Assembly (NCBI RefSeq): GCF_003173615.1
Contig: NZ_QGNA01000002.1
Location: 124,001 to 188,000 of the forward strand
Reading direction: 5' to 3'
DNA from: Falsiroseomonas bella
Lineage (GTDB): Bacteria; Pseudomonadota; Alphaproteobacteria; Acetobacterales; Acetobacteraceae
DNA length: 64,000 nucleotides
A program made the position numbers and the translations under genes. The notes under the pieces were generated by a model. It was not told the origin of the DNA. It ran no database searches and was given only the letters and a program-made list of their open reading frames with translations. Shown piece after piece: positions 1-7,370 of the stretch; within the stretch, counting starts at the first letter, position 1, and every line of letters starts with the position of its first letter.

Positions 1-952
1 GATTGGCGTCCGCCGCCTCGTCCAGCACGGTGCGGCACAGCGCCGCGAGGTCCACCGGCACGGAGGGCTCGGCCGCCGCGTCGTCGCGGGCGAAGGCCAG
101 CGTCGCCGCGATCATCGCCTCCATTTCCTCGAGGTCGGCGATGATCTTCCGCCGCTGCTCGTCGTCGTCGAGCAGCTCGGCGCGCAGCTTCAGCCGGGTG
201 ATCGGCGTCTTCAGGTCGTGCCCGATCGCCGCCAGCATCTGCGTGCGGTCGCTGACGAAGCGGCGGATGCGCTCGGCCATGGTGTTGAAGGCGTGGGCGG
301 CGGTCGCGACCTCCGTCGGCCCGTTCTCCGGCAGCGGCGGCGCGTTCACGTCGCGGCCGAGCCGGTCGGCCGCATCCGCCAGGTCGCGCACCGGCCGCGT
401 CAGCCGCCGCACCGCCCAGAGCGTCAGGCCCCCCGCGGCCAGGGTCATCAGCAGGAAGGAGGCGAGGAAGGTCTCGGAATGCCAGGGGCGGGGCGGCGGC
501 AGCTCGATCCGCAGGTTCAGCCAGCCCTGGTCCTGGAAGCGCAGGCTCGCGAGCAGCACCCCGGGCCGGTAGGAGCCGGAGACGATCACCTCCCGCGGGC
601 GCAGCCGCGGCGGCGCCGACATCACCGATTCCACGCGGAGAAGCCGGTTGACCGGGACCGGCGGTGGCGGGTTGCCGAGGCGTGCGATCGGCTCGGCGTC
701 GTAGGTGGCGCGCAGGCCCTGCGGCAGATCGAGATCAGCCAGCACGGCCGCGCGGCGATCCGGCGGCGTCGCCAGCAGCGCCCGCCAGGCAGCGTAGCTG
801 CGCTGCGACACCTCGCGCCCCTGCTGGAAGCGCTGCAGGTCCACGCGGTCCAGCGCATGGATCGTCAGCCCCGCCACCTGCACCAGCACCAGGCCGAGCA
901 ACAGGAACAGCGCGGTGCGCCCGGCGAGGGAGCGGGGCAGCAGGCGCTTCAC
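1..952 (-). CDS. Sensor histidine kinase, EnvZ/RstB type (3' end outside window)
   Basis: Inner-membrane sensor kinase that should phosphorylate the response regulator just upstream. It starts with GTG at 952, seven bases after the regulator's stop, with a GAGG ribosome site in the gap. Residues 12-30 form a hydrophobic membrane segment, followed by a periplasmic sensor region of about 130 residues, a second membrane segment, a HAMP-like linker ('RRLTRPVRDLADAADRLG') and the dimerisation box with the phospho-acceptor His in 'AAIGHDLKTPITRLKL', typical of the EnvZ family. The ATP-binding domain lies beyond base 1, so only about 317 residues are visible. The ligand is unknown. The GTG start and the absence of an internal ATG near the membrane segment make this the natural start. 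Confidence 0.9.
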   Translation of the reverse strand, partial: MKRLLPRSLAGRTALFLLLGLVLVQVAGLTIHALDRVDLQRFQQGREVSQRSYAAWRALLATPPDRRAAVLADLDLPQGLRATYDAEPIARLGNPPPPVPVNRLLRVESVMSAPPRLRPREVIVSGSYRPGVLLASLRFQDQGWLNLRIELPPPRPWHSETFLASFLLMTLAAGGLTLWAVRRLTRPVRDLADAADRLGRDVNAPPLPENGPTEVATAAHAFNTMAERIRRFVSDRTQMLAAIGHDLKTPITRLKLRAELLDDDEQRRKIIADLEEMEAMIAATLAFARDDAAAEPSVPVDLAALCRTVLDEAADAN

Positions 953-958
953 GCGGCC

Positions 959-1693
959 TCAGCCCCGTTCCACGGAGGTCGCCAGCACATAGCCGCCGCC
1001 TCGCACGGTCTTGATCAGCTGCGGGTTGCGCCCGTCATCCTCCAGCTTGCGGCGCAGCCGGCTGACCGCGACGTCGATGGCGCGGTCGAAGGGACCGGCC
1101 TGGCGGCCGCGCAGCAGGTCCATCAGCATGTCGCGGGTCAGCACCCGGTTCGGCCGCTCGACCAGTGCGATCAGCAGCTCGTATTCGCCGCCCGTGAGCG
1201 GCACCTCGACCCCCTGCGGATTCACGAGGCGCCGGCGCGCCGGCTCCAGGATCCAGCCGGAGAAGTGGATCTGCTTGGCCGGCGGCTCGCCGGAGGGCGA
1301 GCCGGTGGAGCTGTCGGTGGTGGCGCGGCGCAGCACCGCGCGGATGCGCGCCAGGAGTTCTCGCGGGTTGAAGGGCTTGGCGACGTAGTCGTCGGCGCCG
1401 AGCTCGAGCCCGACGATCCGGTCCGTCTCCTCGCCCATGGCGGTCAGCATCACCAGCGGCACCTCGGACTGGCTGCGCAGCCAGCGGGCGAAGTCCAGCC
1501 CCGACTCGCCCGGCATCATCAGGTCCAGCACCACCAGGTGGTAGCGCCCGAGCGGCCAGAGCTTCCGCGCCTCCCGCGCGTCGCGCGCGGTGGTGACGCG
1601 GAAGGACTGCTTCTCCAGGAACTTGGCGAGCAGGTCGCGGATCTCGCGATCGTCGTCCACGACCAGGATGTGCGGGTGCGCGTTGGCGTCCAT
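959..1693 (-). CDS. OmpR/PhoB-family response regulator
   Basis: DNA-binding response regulator of 244 residues, partner of the downstream kinase. The receiver domain shows the acidic cluster D13-D15, phospho-acceptor D57 in 'VVLDLMMPGE', T84 and K106 ('AKPFNP'). The C-terminal winged helix has the usual 'RAIDVAVSRLRRKLE' recognition region and ends 'TVRGGGYVL'. I chose ATG 1693 because the receiver fold begins immediately after it; an in-frame ATG at 1792 would add 33 low-complexity residues and run across the repeats upstream. Regulon unknown. The upstream region 1694-1791 holds direct and inverted repeats that may be its own operator. Confidence 0.93.
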   Translation of the reverse strand: MDANAHPHILVVDDDREIRDLLAKFLEKQSFRVTTARDAREARKLWPLGRYHLVVLDLMMPGESGLDFARWLRSQSEVPLVMLTAMGEETDRIVGLELGADDYVAKPFNPRELLARIRAVLRRATTDSSTGSPSGEPPAKQIHFSGWILEPARRRLVNPQGVEVPLTGGEYELLIALVERPNRVLTRDMLMDLLRGRQAGPFDRAIDVAVSRLRRKLEDDGRNPQLIKTVRGGGYVLATSVERG

Positions 1694-1704
1694 GTCTGTA
1701 ACAT
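1694..1704 (+). promoter_or_regulatory. Direct-repeat copy GTCTGTAACAT, candidate regulator box
   Basis: GTCTGTAACAT lies directly against the response-regulator start codon and is matched by GTCTGCAACAT at 1773-1783 (10 of 11 bases). Read on the coding strand it contains GTTACA, a core seen in binding sites of some OmpR-family regulators. Autoregulation is inference. Confidence 0.3.
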
Positions 1705-1772
1705 AGCGCGGCCGGGCCGCCGCCGAAGGCCGGTTCCGCCCCCGATTGTTTCGCGCCGTCACGATGGTCGCG

Positions 1773-1791
1773 TCTGCAACATGCTGTTGCA
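1773..1791 (+). promoter_or_regulatory. Second GTCTGYAACAT copy inside a 7-bp inverted repeat
   Basis: GTCTGCAACAT at 1773-1783 overlaps a perfect inverted repeat, TGCAACA and TGTTGCA separated by TGC (1775-1791). It lies about 80 bp upstream of the regulator start on the minus strand, a plausible operator position. Confidence 0.35.
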
Positions 1792-1798
1792 CTTGCTC

Positions 1799-1820
1799 AC
1801 CGGCCGGCCCTTCGGCCGGT
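1799..1820. terminator. Perfect 8-bp hairpin in the divergent gap
   Basis: ACCGGCCG and CGGCCGGT face each other across the six-base loop GCCCTT. No T-run follows on either strand, and both flanking genes start away from it, so it is not an ordinary terminator; it could be an mRNA leader structure for the regulator transcript. Function unclear. Confidence 0.25.
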
Positions 1821-1937
1821 TACGTTGCGAGCCCATTCTCCTGTCAACACGGGCCGCCTCGGGCCGCGGCAGACTGATCGCCGCGGCGAAACGACCCCCC
1901 TCCTGCCCCGGGGCGGCCTCGTGTACTGGCGGCGGGG

Positions 1938-2609
1938 ATGCACTCCCACCCGTCCCCGCCGCCGCCTTTTCCCCACCCGCCCGACTGGGCCCGCGCCGCG
2001 GCGCAGGAACTCGCCATGCGCGATCCGGTCTTCGCCGGCATCGAGGACCGCGCCGGGCCGCTGCCCTGGATCCTGCGGCCCAAGGGATTCCCCGGCCTGC
2101 TTCGGGCGATCTGCGCCCAGCTTGTCTCCAACGAGGCCGCCTTCGCCATCTGGCGCCGCGTCTCCGCGCTGCCCGGCGCGACGACGCCGGAGGGCTTCCT
2201 GGCGCTCGACCCGGAGCGCGCCGGGATCGAAGGCGGGCTGACGCGCCAGAAGGTTCGCCATGCCCGGGCGCTGGCGGAGGCGATCCTGGACGGGTCGCTG
2301 CCCCTCGATCGGCTGGAGGCGCTGCCGGACGCCGAGGCGGTGGCGGCGCTCTGCCGGGTCAAGGGGATCGGGCGCTGGACCGCCGAGGTCCACCTGCTCT
2401 TCTCGCATGAGCGGCCGGACGTGTTCCCGGTGGGCGACCTGGCGCTGCAGGCGGCGGCGGCGCAGCTGCGCGGCCTGCCGGCGCGGCCGGACGCCCGGGC
2501 CATGGAGGCGATGGCGGCGGAGTGGGCGCCCTGGCGCTCCATCGCCGCCCGGCTGCTCTGGCACCACTGGCTGCATCACACGAAACGCGCGACGGTGGAC
2601 CCCGCATGA
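1938..2609 (+). CDS. alkA: DNA-3-methyladenine glycosylase (AlkA-like, HhH-GPD family)
   Basis: Base-excision repair enzyme that removes alkylated purines. The 223-residue protein has the helix-hairpin-helix at about 138-160 ('VKGIGRWTAE') and the GPD loop with the catalytic Asp at D167 ('FPVGDLAL'). It lacks the extra N-terminal domain of E. coli AlkA (282 residues), as in short bacterial AlkA2-type enzymes. The proline- and histidine-rich N-terminus ('MHSHPSPPPP') is atypical, but no better start exists before the conserved region. Its stop overlaps the next gene's start (ATGA at 2606-2609), so it is translationally coupled to an aminotransferase of unrelated function. Confidence 0.9.
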   Translation: MHSHPSPPPPFPHPPDWARAAAQELAMRDPVFAGIEDRAGPLPWILRPKGFPGLLRAICAQLVSNEAAFAIWRRVSALPGATTPEGFLALDPERAGIEGGLTRQKVRHARALAEAILDGSLPLDRLEALPDAEAVAALCRVKGIGRWTAEVHLLFSHERPDVFPVGDLALQAAAAQLRGLPARPDARAMEAMAAEWAPWRSIAARLLWHHWLHHTKRATVDPA

Positions 2610-3772
2610 TCCTGTCGAGCCGCATCCGCGCCACCGATGTCCCGCCCATCCCGGCCGCCCGCGCCTGGGCGGCGCGCTATGACGGCCGCGCCGGCCCGGC
2701 GCTCGACCTGACGCAGGCCGTGCCGGGCTACCCGCCGCCGCCGGAGCTTCTGGCGAGGCTGGGCGAGGCCGCGGGCAGCGCCACAAGCGCCGGCTACGGC
2801 CCCATCGCCGGCGACATGGCGCTGAGGGAGGCTCTGGCGGCCGACATCTCGGCCTTTTATCGCGCGCCCGTCCCGGCCGGGTCCGTGGCGATCACCGCCG
2901 GCTGCAACCTCGCCTTCGCCATGGCGATGCAGGTGCTGGCGGCGGAGGGCGAGGCGGTGCTGCTGCCGACTCCCTGGTACTTCAACCACCACATGGCGCT
3001 GACCATGCAGGGCGTGCGGACCATCCCCGTGCCGACGCGGCCCGAGGACGGCTTCATCCCCGACCCGGCGCGCATCGCCGCGCTGCTGGTCGAACACAAG
3101 CCGCGCGCCGTGGTGCTGGTGACGCCGAACAACCCGACCGGCGCGATCTACCCGGCCGCGGTGATCGAGCAGGTCGCGGCGGATTGTCGCCGCCATGGCG
3201 CGCTGCTGGTGCTGGACGAGACCTATCGCGACTTCCTGCCCGCCGGTCGCGTGCCGCCGCACGCGCTGTTCGACGACCCGGATTGGGGCCACGTGCTGCT
3301 GCACCTTTATTCCTTCTCGAAGGCCTATTGCGTGCCGGGGCATCGCGTCGGCGCGGTGGTCGCCGGGCCGGCGGTGATGGCGGAACTCGAGAAGGCCCTC
3401 GACACCATGCAGATCTGCCCGCCGCGGCCGCCGCAGGCGGCGCTGACCTGGGCGATCCCGGCGCTGACCGAGTGGCGTGCTGGCAACCGCGCCCTGATGG
3501 CCGAGCGCGCCGCCTTCTTCCGCGATGCCGTCTCCCAGCTGCCGGGCTGGCGACTGGATGCCATCGGCACCTATTTCGCCTTCCTCCGCCTGCCGGAGGC
3601 CGCGCCGGACGCGATGCGCGCGGCCGAGATCCTGGCGGCGGAGCAGGGGCTGATGACGCTGCCCGGCCCTTTCTTCGGGCCGGGCCAGGACCGCCACCTG
3701 CGGCTGGCCTTCGCCAATGCCGCCGAGCCCGTGCTGGCGCAGGTGCCGGCGCGGCTTGGCGCCTTCTCATGA
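2606..3772 (+). CDS. PLP-dependent class I/II aminotransferase
   Basis: Cytoplasmic fold-type-I aminotransferase of 388 residues. Recognisable elements are 'NNPTG' at 175-179, 'DETY' at 204-207 and the Schiff-base lysine K239 in 'YSFSKAY', followed by 'PGHRVG'. The substrate cannot be assigned from sequence; the family includes aspartate, aromatic and glutamine-ketoacid aminotransferases. The start ATG 2606 overlaps the alkA-like stop and gives a family-like N-terminus; an upstream in-frame start at 2522 would run through alkA and is rejected. The downstream FrnE-like gene begins inside or just after its stop, suggesting one operon. Confidence 0.88.
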   Translation: MILSSRIRATDVPPIPAARAWAARYDGRAGPALDLTQAVPGYPPPPELLARLGEAAGSATSAGYGPIAGDMALREALAADISAFYRAPVPAGSVAITAGCNLAFAMAMQVLAAEGEAVLLPTPWYFNHHMALTMQGVRTIPVPTRPEDGFIPDPARIAALLVEHKPRAVVLVTPNNPTGAIYPAAVIEQVAADCRRHGALLVLDETYRDFLPAGRVPPHALFDDPDWGHVLLHLYSFSKAYCVPGHRVGAVVAGPAVMAELEKALDTMQICPPRPPQAALTWAIPALTEWRAGNRALMAERAAFFRDAVSQLPGWRLDAIGTYFAFLRLPEAAPDAMRAAEILAAEQGLMTLPGPFFGPGQDRHLRLAFANAAEPVLAQVPARLGAFS

Positions 3773-3783
3773 CGGAGAACCCC

Positions 3784-4437
3784 ATGCGAACGATCGACGT
3801 GATCTCCGACGCCATCTGCCCCTGGTGCTGGATCGGCAAGGCGCATCTGGACGCCGCGCTGGCCGAGCTTGCGCGCGACGGCCTGGACTTCCGCGTGCGC
3901 TGGAAGCCCTTCCAGCTGAACCCAGACATGCCGGAGGAGGGCGTGGAACGCGCGGCGTATCGCGCCGCCAAATTCGGCTCGGTGGAGCGCGGGAAGGAGC
4001 TGGATGCGCAGGTGGCCGAGGCGGGCCGCGCGGCGGGGCTCGATTTCCGCCACGACCTGATGCTGCGCACGCCGAACACCGTCGCGGCGCATCGCGTGAT
4101 CCGCGCGGCGGAGCAGGCGGGCGTGCAGCAGCCGGTCGTGGACGCGCTGTTCCGGGCCTATTTCCAGGAGGGTCGCGACATCGGCGACGCGGCGGTGCTG
4201 GACGAGGTTTCCGCCGACGCAGGCCTGCCGGGCATGGCGGCGATGCTCGCGAGCGACGCGCATCGCGACGCCGTGCTGGCCGAGGACATGGCCGCGCGGC
4301 GCGGCGGCATCAATGGCGTGCCGAGCTTCCTGATGGACCGCCACCTGCTGTTCAGCGGCGCGATGCCGGGGCCGCGCATGGCGGAGGCCTTCCGGCAGGC
4401 GGATGCGATTCTTTCGGAGCGCGAGAAGGCGGCGTGA
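3784..4437 (+). CDS. DsbA-family oxidoreductase, FrnE type
   Basis: Thioredoxin-fold protein of 217 residues with the active site C12-P-W-C15 near the N-terminus and the cis-proline loop 'GVPSF' near the C-terminus. There is no signal peptide, so it is a cytoplasmic FrnE/2-hydroxychromene-2-carboxylate-isomerase-like protein rather than a periplasmic DsbA. The start at 3784 is favoured by GGAG six bases upstream; the alternative ATG 3769 overlaps the aminotransferase stop (ATGA) and would add 'MTENP'. Either way it is co-translated with the preceding gene. FrnE-like proteins are linked to disulfide chemistry and stress; the specific partner is unknown. Confidence 0.88.
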   Translation: MRTIDVISDAICPWCWIGKAHLDAALAELARDGLDFRVRWKPFQLNPDMPEEGVERAAYRAAKFGSVERGKELDAQVAEAGRAAGLDFRHDLMLRTPNTVAAHRVIRAAEQAGVQQPVVDALFRAYFQEGRDIGDAAVLDEVSADAGLPGMAAMLASDAHRDAVLAEDMAARRGGINGVPSFLMDRHLLFSGAMPGPRMAEAFRQADAILSEREKAA

Positions 4438-4460
4438 CGGCGAAGGCCGGTCGCGCCCTG

Positions 4461-4530
4461 CTCCCTCTCCCGCGCAGCGGGGGCTTCGACGCCAAGGGCG
4501 TCGGAGGCGGGAGGCTGGTCGGGGTGGGGG
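4461..4530. repeat. GC-rich intergenic palindromic element, copy 1
   Basis: The 153-bp gap between two genes holds CTCCCTCTCCCGCGC facing GCGGGAG-type bases, an inner stem GACGCC-AAG-GGCGTC, and the tail GGTCGGGGTGGGGG. The same tail and a related C-rich/G-rich hairpin occur at 35302-35342. Such elements resemble dispersed intergenic repeats of proteobacteria. Confidence 0.55.
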
Positions 4531-4590
4531 CACGACCGTCCGCGCAGGATCCGAAGCTGACGCACACCAACCACCGGGGGGACCACAAAG

Positions 4591-5148
4591 ATGGAATGGG
4601 TGATTCTCGGCCTGATCGTCCTGCTGCTGCTGTGGCTTGTCGTCATCTACAATCGCCTCGTCAGCCTGCGGCAGACCGTCGGGCAGTCCTGGGCCGATAT
4701 CGAGGTGCAGCTGAAGCAGCGCCACGACCTGATCCCCAACCTGGTCGAGACGGTGAAGGGCTATGCGGCGCATGAGCGCGGCACGCTCGATGCGGTGATC
4801 CAGGCGCGCAACAGCGCGGTCAACGCGCATGGCCCGGAAGCCGCCGCCGCCGCGGAAGGCCAGCTCACCGGCGCGCTGTCGCGCCTGTTCGCGCTCTCGG
4901 AAGCCTATCCCGACCTGAAGGCGAATCAGAATTTTCTTTCTTTGCAAGGCGAGTTGTCGGCGCTCGAAACGAAAATCGCGGCGGCGCGGCGCTTCTTCAA
5001 CAACGCGGTCGCGGAGTTCAACGCGGCGATCCAGTCCATCCCCGCGGTGTTCTTCGCCGGCAGCCTCGGCTTCACGCCGAAGGGCTTCTTCGAGCTGGAG
5101 GCGAATGAGCGCGCCGCCGTGCAGACCCCGCCGAGCGTGAAGTTCTGA
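4591..5148 (+). CDS. LemA family protein
   Basis: A 185-residue membrane-anchored protein: one N-terminal transmembrane segment (about 4-20) followed by a long helical region with the family hallmarks 'VQLKQRHDLIPNLVETVKGY' and 'FFNNAVAEFNAAIQSIP'. LemA proteins are of uncertain biochemical role and often sit beside M48 proteases or TPM-domain proteins; here the next gene is an M48 protease four bases downstream, so the two are probably one operon acting at the inner membrane in envelope quality control (inference). The start follows a purine-rich GGGGGG site. Confidence 0.93.
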   Translation: MEWVILGLIVLLLLWLVVIYNRLVSLRQTVGQSWADIEVQLKQRHDLIPNLVETVKGYAAHERGTLDAVIQARNSAVNAHGPEAAAAAEGQLTGALSRLFALSEAYPDLKANQNFLSLQGELSALETKIAAARRFFNNAVAEFNAAIQSIPAVFFAGSLGFTPKGFFELEANERAAVQTPPSVKF

Positions 5149-5152
5149 CGCC

Positions 5153-6322
5153 ATGCTCCCGGCGACGGGACTTCGCACCCACGCCTGGAACACCGCGCTC
5201 CGCTCCATCCTGCTGCTGGCGGGCTTCCCGCTGCTGCTGGCGATGATGGGCTATGCGCTCGCGCTGCTGCTCGTCGCCGGCGACGCGCCGACGGTGCAGG
5301 ACGGGCTGCGGCGCGCCGCGCATCTCCTGCCCAGCATCATTCCGCTCGCGCTGCTTGTCGCGGCCATCTGGTTCGCCATCGCCTGGTTCAGTCACAACCG
5401 CATCCTCGACCTCGTCACCGGTGCGAAGCGGGTGACAGACCCGCGCGAGGAGCCGCGGCTGTGGAAGCTGGCGGAGGCGCTCTGCATCAGCCGCGGCATG
5501 ACCATGCCGCGGCTGGCGGTGATCGAGACGCCGGCGCGCAATGCCTTCGCCTCCGGCCTCACGCCGAAGAAGGCCGGCGTGACGGTGACGCGCGGGCTGA
5601 TGGAGGCGCTGGACGACCGCGAGCTGTCCGCCGTCATCGGACATGAGCTGGCGCATATCCGCAACGGCGATGCGCGCCTCGGCGTGGTCGCGGCGGTCTT
5701 CGTCGGCGTGATCACGCTGGTCACGGATTCCGTCTGGAAGGGGCTCCGCGTGATGCGCTTCACGCGCATCGGCGGGCGCAGCCGCTCCTCCTCCTCGTCG
5801 AACCGCGGCGGCGGCGGGCTGGTGGTGCTGGCGCTGGTGGCAATCGCCATCCTCATCGCGGTCCTGGCGCATCTGCTGGCGCTGGTCCTGCGCATGGCGC
5901 TGTCGCGCAACCGGGAATACCTGGCCGATGCCGGCGCCGTGGATCTCACGCAGGATCCCGACGCGATGATCTCCGCGCTTCGCAAGGTCGAGCAGCGCCC
6001 CGGCCTCGCCGAGGTGCCGGAGCAGGTGCGCGCGCTGTTCCTGCATGATGCGAAGCTGTCGCGGGCCGTCGGCTGGTTCGCGACGCATCCGCCGGTGGAG
6101 GCGCGCGTCGCGGCACTGGTGCGCTATGCCGGCGGGCACGATCCCGGGAAGCTGCCGGACCTTCCGCCCGAGCCGGCGCAGGCCGCGGCCGAGGGGCCAC
6201 TCTGGACCGACCCGGTCAGCCCTGCAGCAGGCGGCGCAGCTTCCGGACCGCACTCCCCGGGGTCGTCACCACAGGCCGCCCGGTCGCCCTGGCGACCATG
6301 GGGGCCGCGCGGGCCAGGCTGA
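5153..6322 (+). CDS. M48-family membrane metalloprotease (HtpX-like)
   Basis: Zinc endopeptidase of the inner membrane, 389 residues. Two N-terminal membrane segments (about 17-42 and 60-80) precede the catalytic HELAH at 164-168; the third zinc ligand is E255 in 'NREYLADAGAV'. A second membrane pair lies at about 175-195 and 222-248, separated by a Ser/Gly-rich linker. After about residue 345 the protein turns into a Pro/Ser/Gly tail that is encoded opposite the end of the downstream racemase gene: the two 3' ends overlap by 107 bp. The tail may be an accident of a lost stop codon. LemA lies just upstream. Confidence 0.9.
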   Translation: MLPATGLRTHAWNTALRSILLLAGFPLLLAMMGYALALLLVAGDAPTVQDGLRRAAHLLPSIIPLALLVAAIWFAIAWFSHNRILDLVTGAKRVTDPREEPRLWKLAEALCISRGMTMPRLAVIETPARNAFASGLTPKKAGVTVTRGLMEALDDRELSAVIGHELAHIRNGDARLGVVAAVFVGVITLVTDSVWKGLRVMRFTRIGGRSRSSSSSNRGGGGLVVLALVAIAILIAVLAHLLALVLRMALSRNREYLADAGAVDLTQDPDAMISALRKVEQRPGLAEVPEQVRALFLHDAKLSRAVGWFATHPPVEARVAALVRYAGGHDPGKLPDLPPEPAQAAAEGPLWTDPVSPAAGGAASGPHSPGSSPQAARSPWRPWGPRGPG

Positions 6323-6848
6323 ACTGGCCGAGCAGGATGGCGTCGCACTCGCGCAGCGCGGGCGCCGCCTGCTCCACCAGCCTGTCGTGCCGCTCCGGGT
6401 CGCCGGCGTCGAGCGCGGCCATCGCGCCCTCCGCAAGACAGGGCACCACCGTGACGCCCGGCGGGAATTCCGGCGGCATGGAGGTGAGCGTGCCGGGAAA
6501 AGTCGCCAGCAGGCCGATGCGGCGGCCGAGCCCGGCCACCTCCTCGATCGCCGCCTCGTTCGGCTTCAGCACGGGCATCGGCGCGAGGTCGCGCGCGCAG
6601 GCCTCGATGCAGGGCCCGAAGGCGGAGCAGGAGAAAAGGATGCCCCGCGCGCCGGTGCCGGCGGCATAGCGCGCGAGCGTCAGGAAGCGCTGCGTCATCG
6701 CCTCCGTCAGGCGCCCCTCGCGCGCGAGGTCGGCCGCGAGGCTGTCGTCCAGCAGGTTCATCAGCCGCGCCTCGGGCCAGATCTCGGCGAAGGCGGCCTC
6801 GATCGGCGGCGGCGAGTGCCGCAGCGCGTGGATCAGCGCGATGCGCAT
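6216..6848 (-). CDS. Asp/Glu/hydantoin racemase-family protein
   Basis: A 210-residue protein of the PF01177 superfamily, cytoplasmic. One catalytic cysteine is visible at C74 ('FSCSAFGP'). Where two-cysteine racemases carry the second ('LGC'), this has 'LLGQFSLAR' (about 173-180), as in one-cysteine members of the superfamily, so a true racemase activity is uncertain; decarboxylase-like or isomerase activity is possible. The start ATG 6848 has GGAG eight bases upstream and lies four bases past the stop of the secreted-protein gene, so both belong to one leftward transcript headed by the MFS carrier. The 3' end overlaps the M48 gene on the other strand. Confidence 0.8.
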   Translation of the reverse strand: MRIALIHALRHSPPPIEAAFAEIWPEARLMNLLDDSLAADLAREGRLTEAMTQRFLTLARYAAGTGARGILFSCSAFGPCIEACARDLAPMPVLKPNEAAIEEVAGLGRRIGLLATFPGTLTSMPPEFPPGVTVVPCLAEGAMAALDAGDPERHDRLVEQAAPALRECDAILLGQFSLARAAPMVARATGRPVVTTPGSAVRKLRRLLQG

Positions 6849-6852
6849 GGTC

Positions 6853-7335
6853 TCACTCCGGAATGCAGCGTCGGAGCGGGGAGGGGAATTCCGCGCAGTC
6901 GGGGAAGACGATCTCGTTCGGGCCCCGGCGCTCCACGCGCAGCGTGTTCGGTCCGCCGGGGCAGCCGAAGCCGACATCGGGCGAAACCCGGGCGCCGAAG
7001 GGGGTGTTCTGCGGCTGCGCGGGCAGGAAGCGCATCTCGAGCGCATCGGGCTCGGCGGCCACCGTCTCGAGCAGGCGCTGGCGATAGGCGATGTCGAGCG
7101 GCGAGGCGCGGAGCACCACGTCGCGCATGAAGATCACCGTGGGCTGGCCGAAGCAGCGCGGCCCGACCCCGTCGCCGGGGGGGAAGATCCCGCCGGTCCA
7201 GGAGCCGAACACCCAGGCATGCGGCGGCAGACCGCCCTGCTGGGCGGTCGAACTGCCGCCGACCGCCAGCACCAGAGCCGCCACCAGCATCCAGCGTCGC
7301 ATGCCATGCCCCCCGCGATCCGCAGCGTCCGTCAT
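6853..7335 (-). CDS. Small secreted hypothetical protein
   Basis: Unrecognised protein of 160 residues (149 if it starts at ATG 7302). A hydrophobic signal sequence is visible in 'MRRWMLVAALVLAVGG', which favours 7302; the start at 7335 has the stronger ribosome site (GGAGGG, 4-5 bases upstream). The mature part has scattered Cys residues (three or four) in a Gly/Pro-rich chain, with no motif I can name. It lies between an MFS transporter and a racemase, all leftward and nearly abutting, suggesting an accessory periplasmic role in the same uptake or degradation process. Function unknown. Confidence 0.65.
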   Translation of the reverse strand: MTDAADRGGHGMRRWMLVAALVLAVGGSSTAQQGGLPPHAWVFGSWTGGIFPPGDGVGPRCFGQPTVIFMRDVVLRASPLDIAYRQRLLETVAAEPDALEMRFLPAQPQNTPFGARVSPDVGFGCPGGPNTLRVERRGPNEIVFPDCAEFPSPLRRCIPE

Positions 7336-7370
7336 ACCGCCCTCCGACCGCGAGGGCCACCGCCGGGGGA

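Noticed and set aside
4438-4590. A small open frame in the FrnE-LemA gap
   Set aside because: It is composed of the palindromic repeat and lacks a ribosome site; better explained as a repeat element.
3571-5208. A 545-codon open frame on the minus strand across the FrnE-like, LemA and protease genes
   Set aside because: Arg/His/Gln-rich translation without domains, antisense to three well-recognised genes; a typical shadow in very GC-rich DNA.
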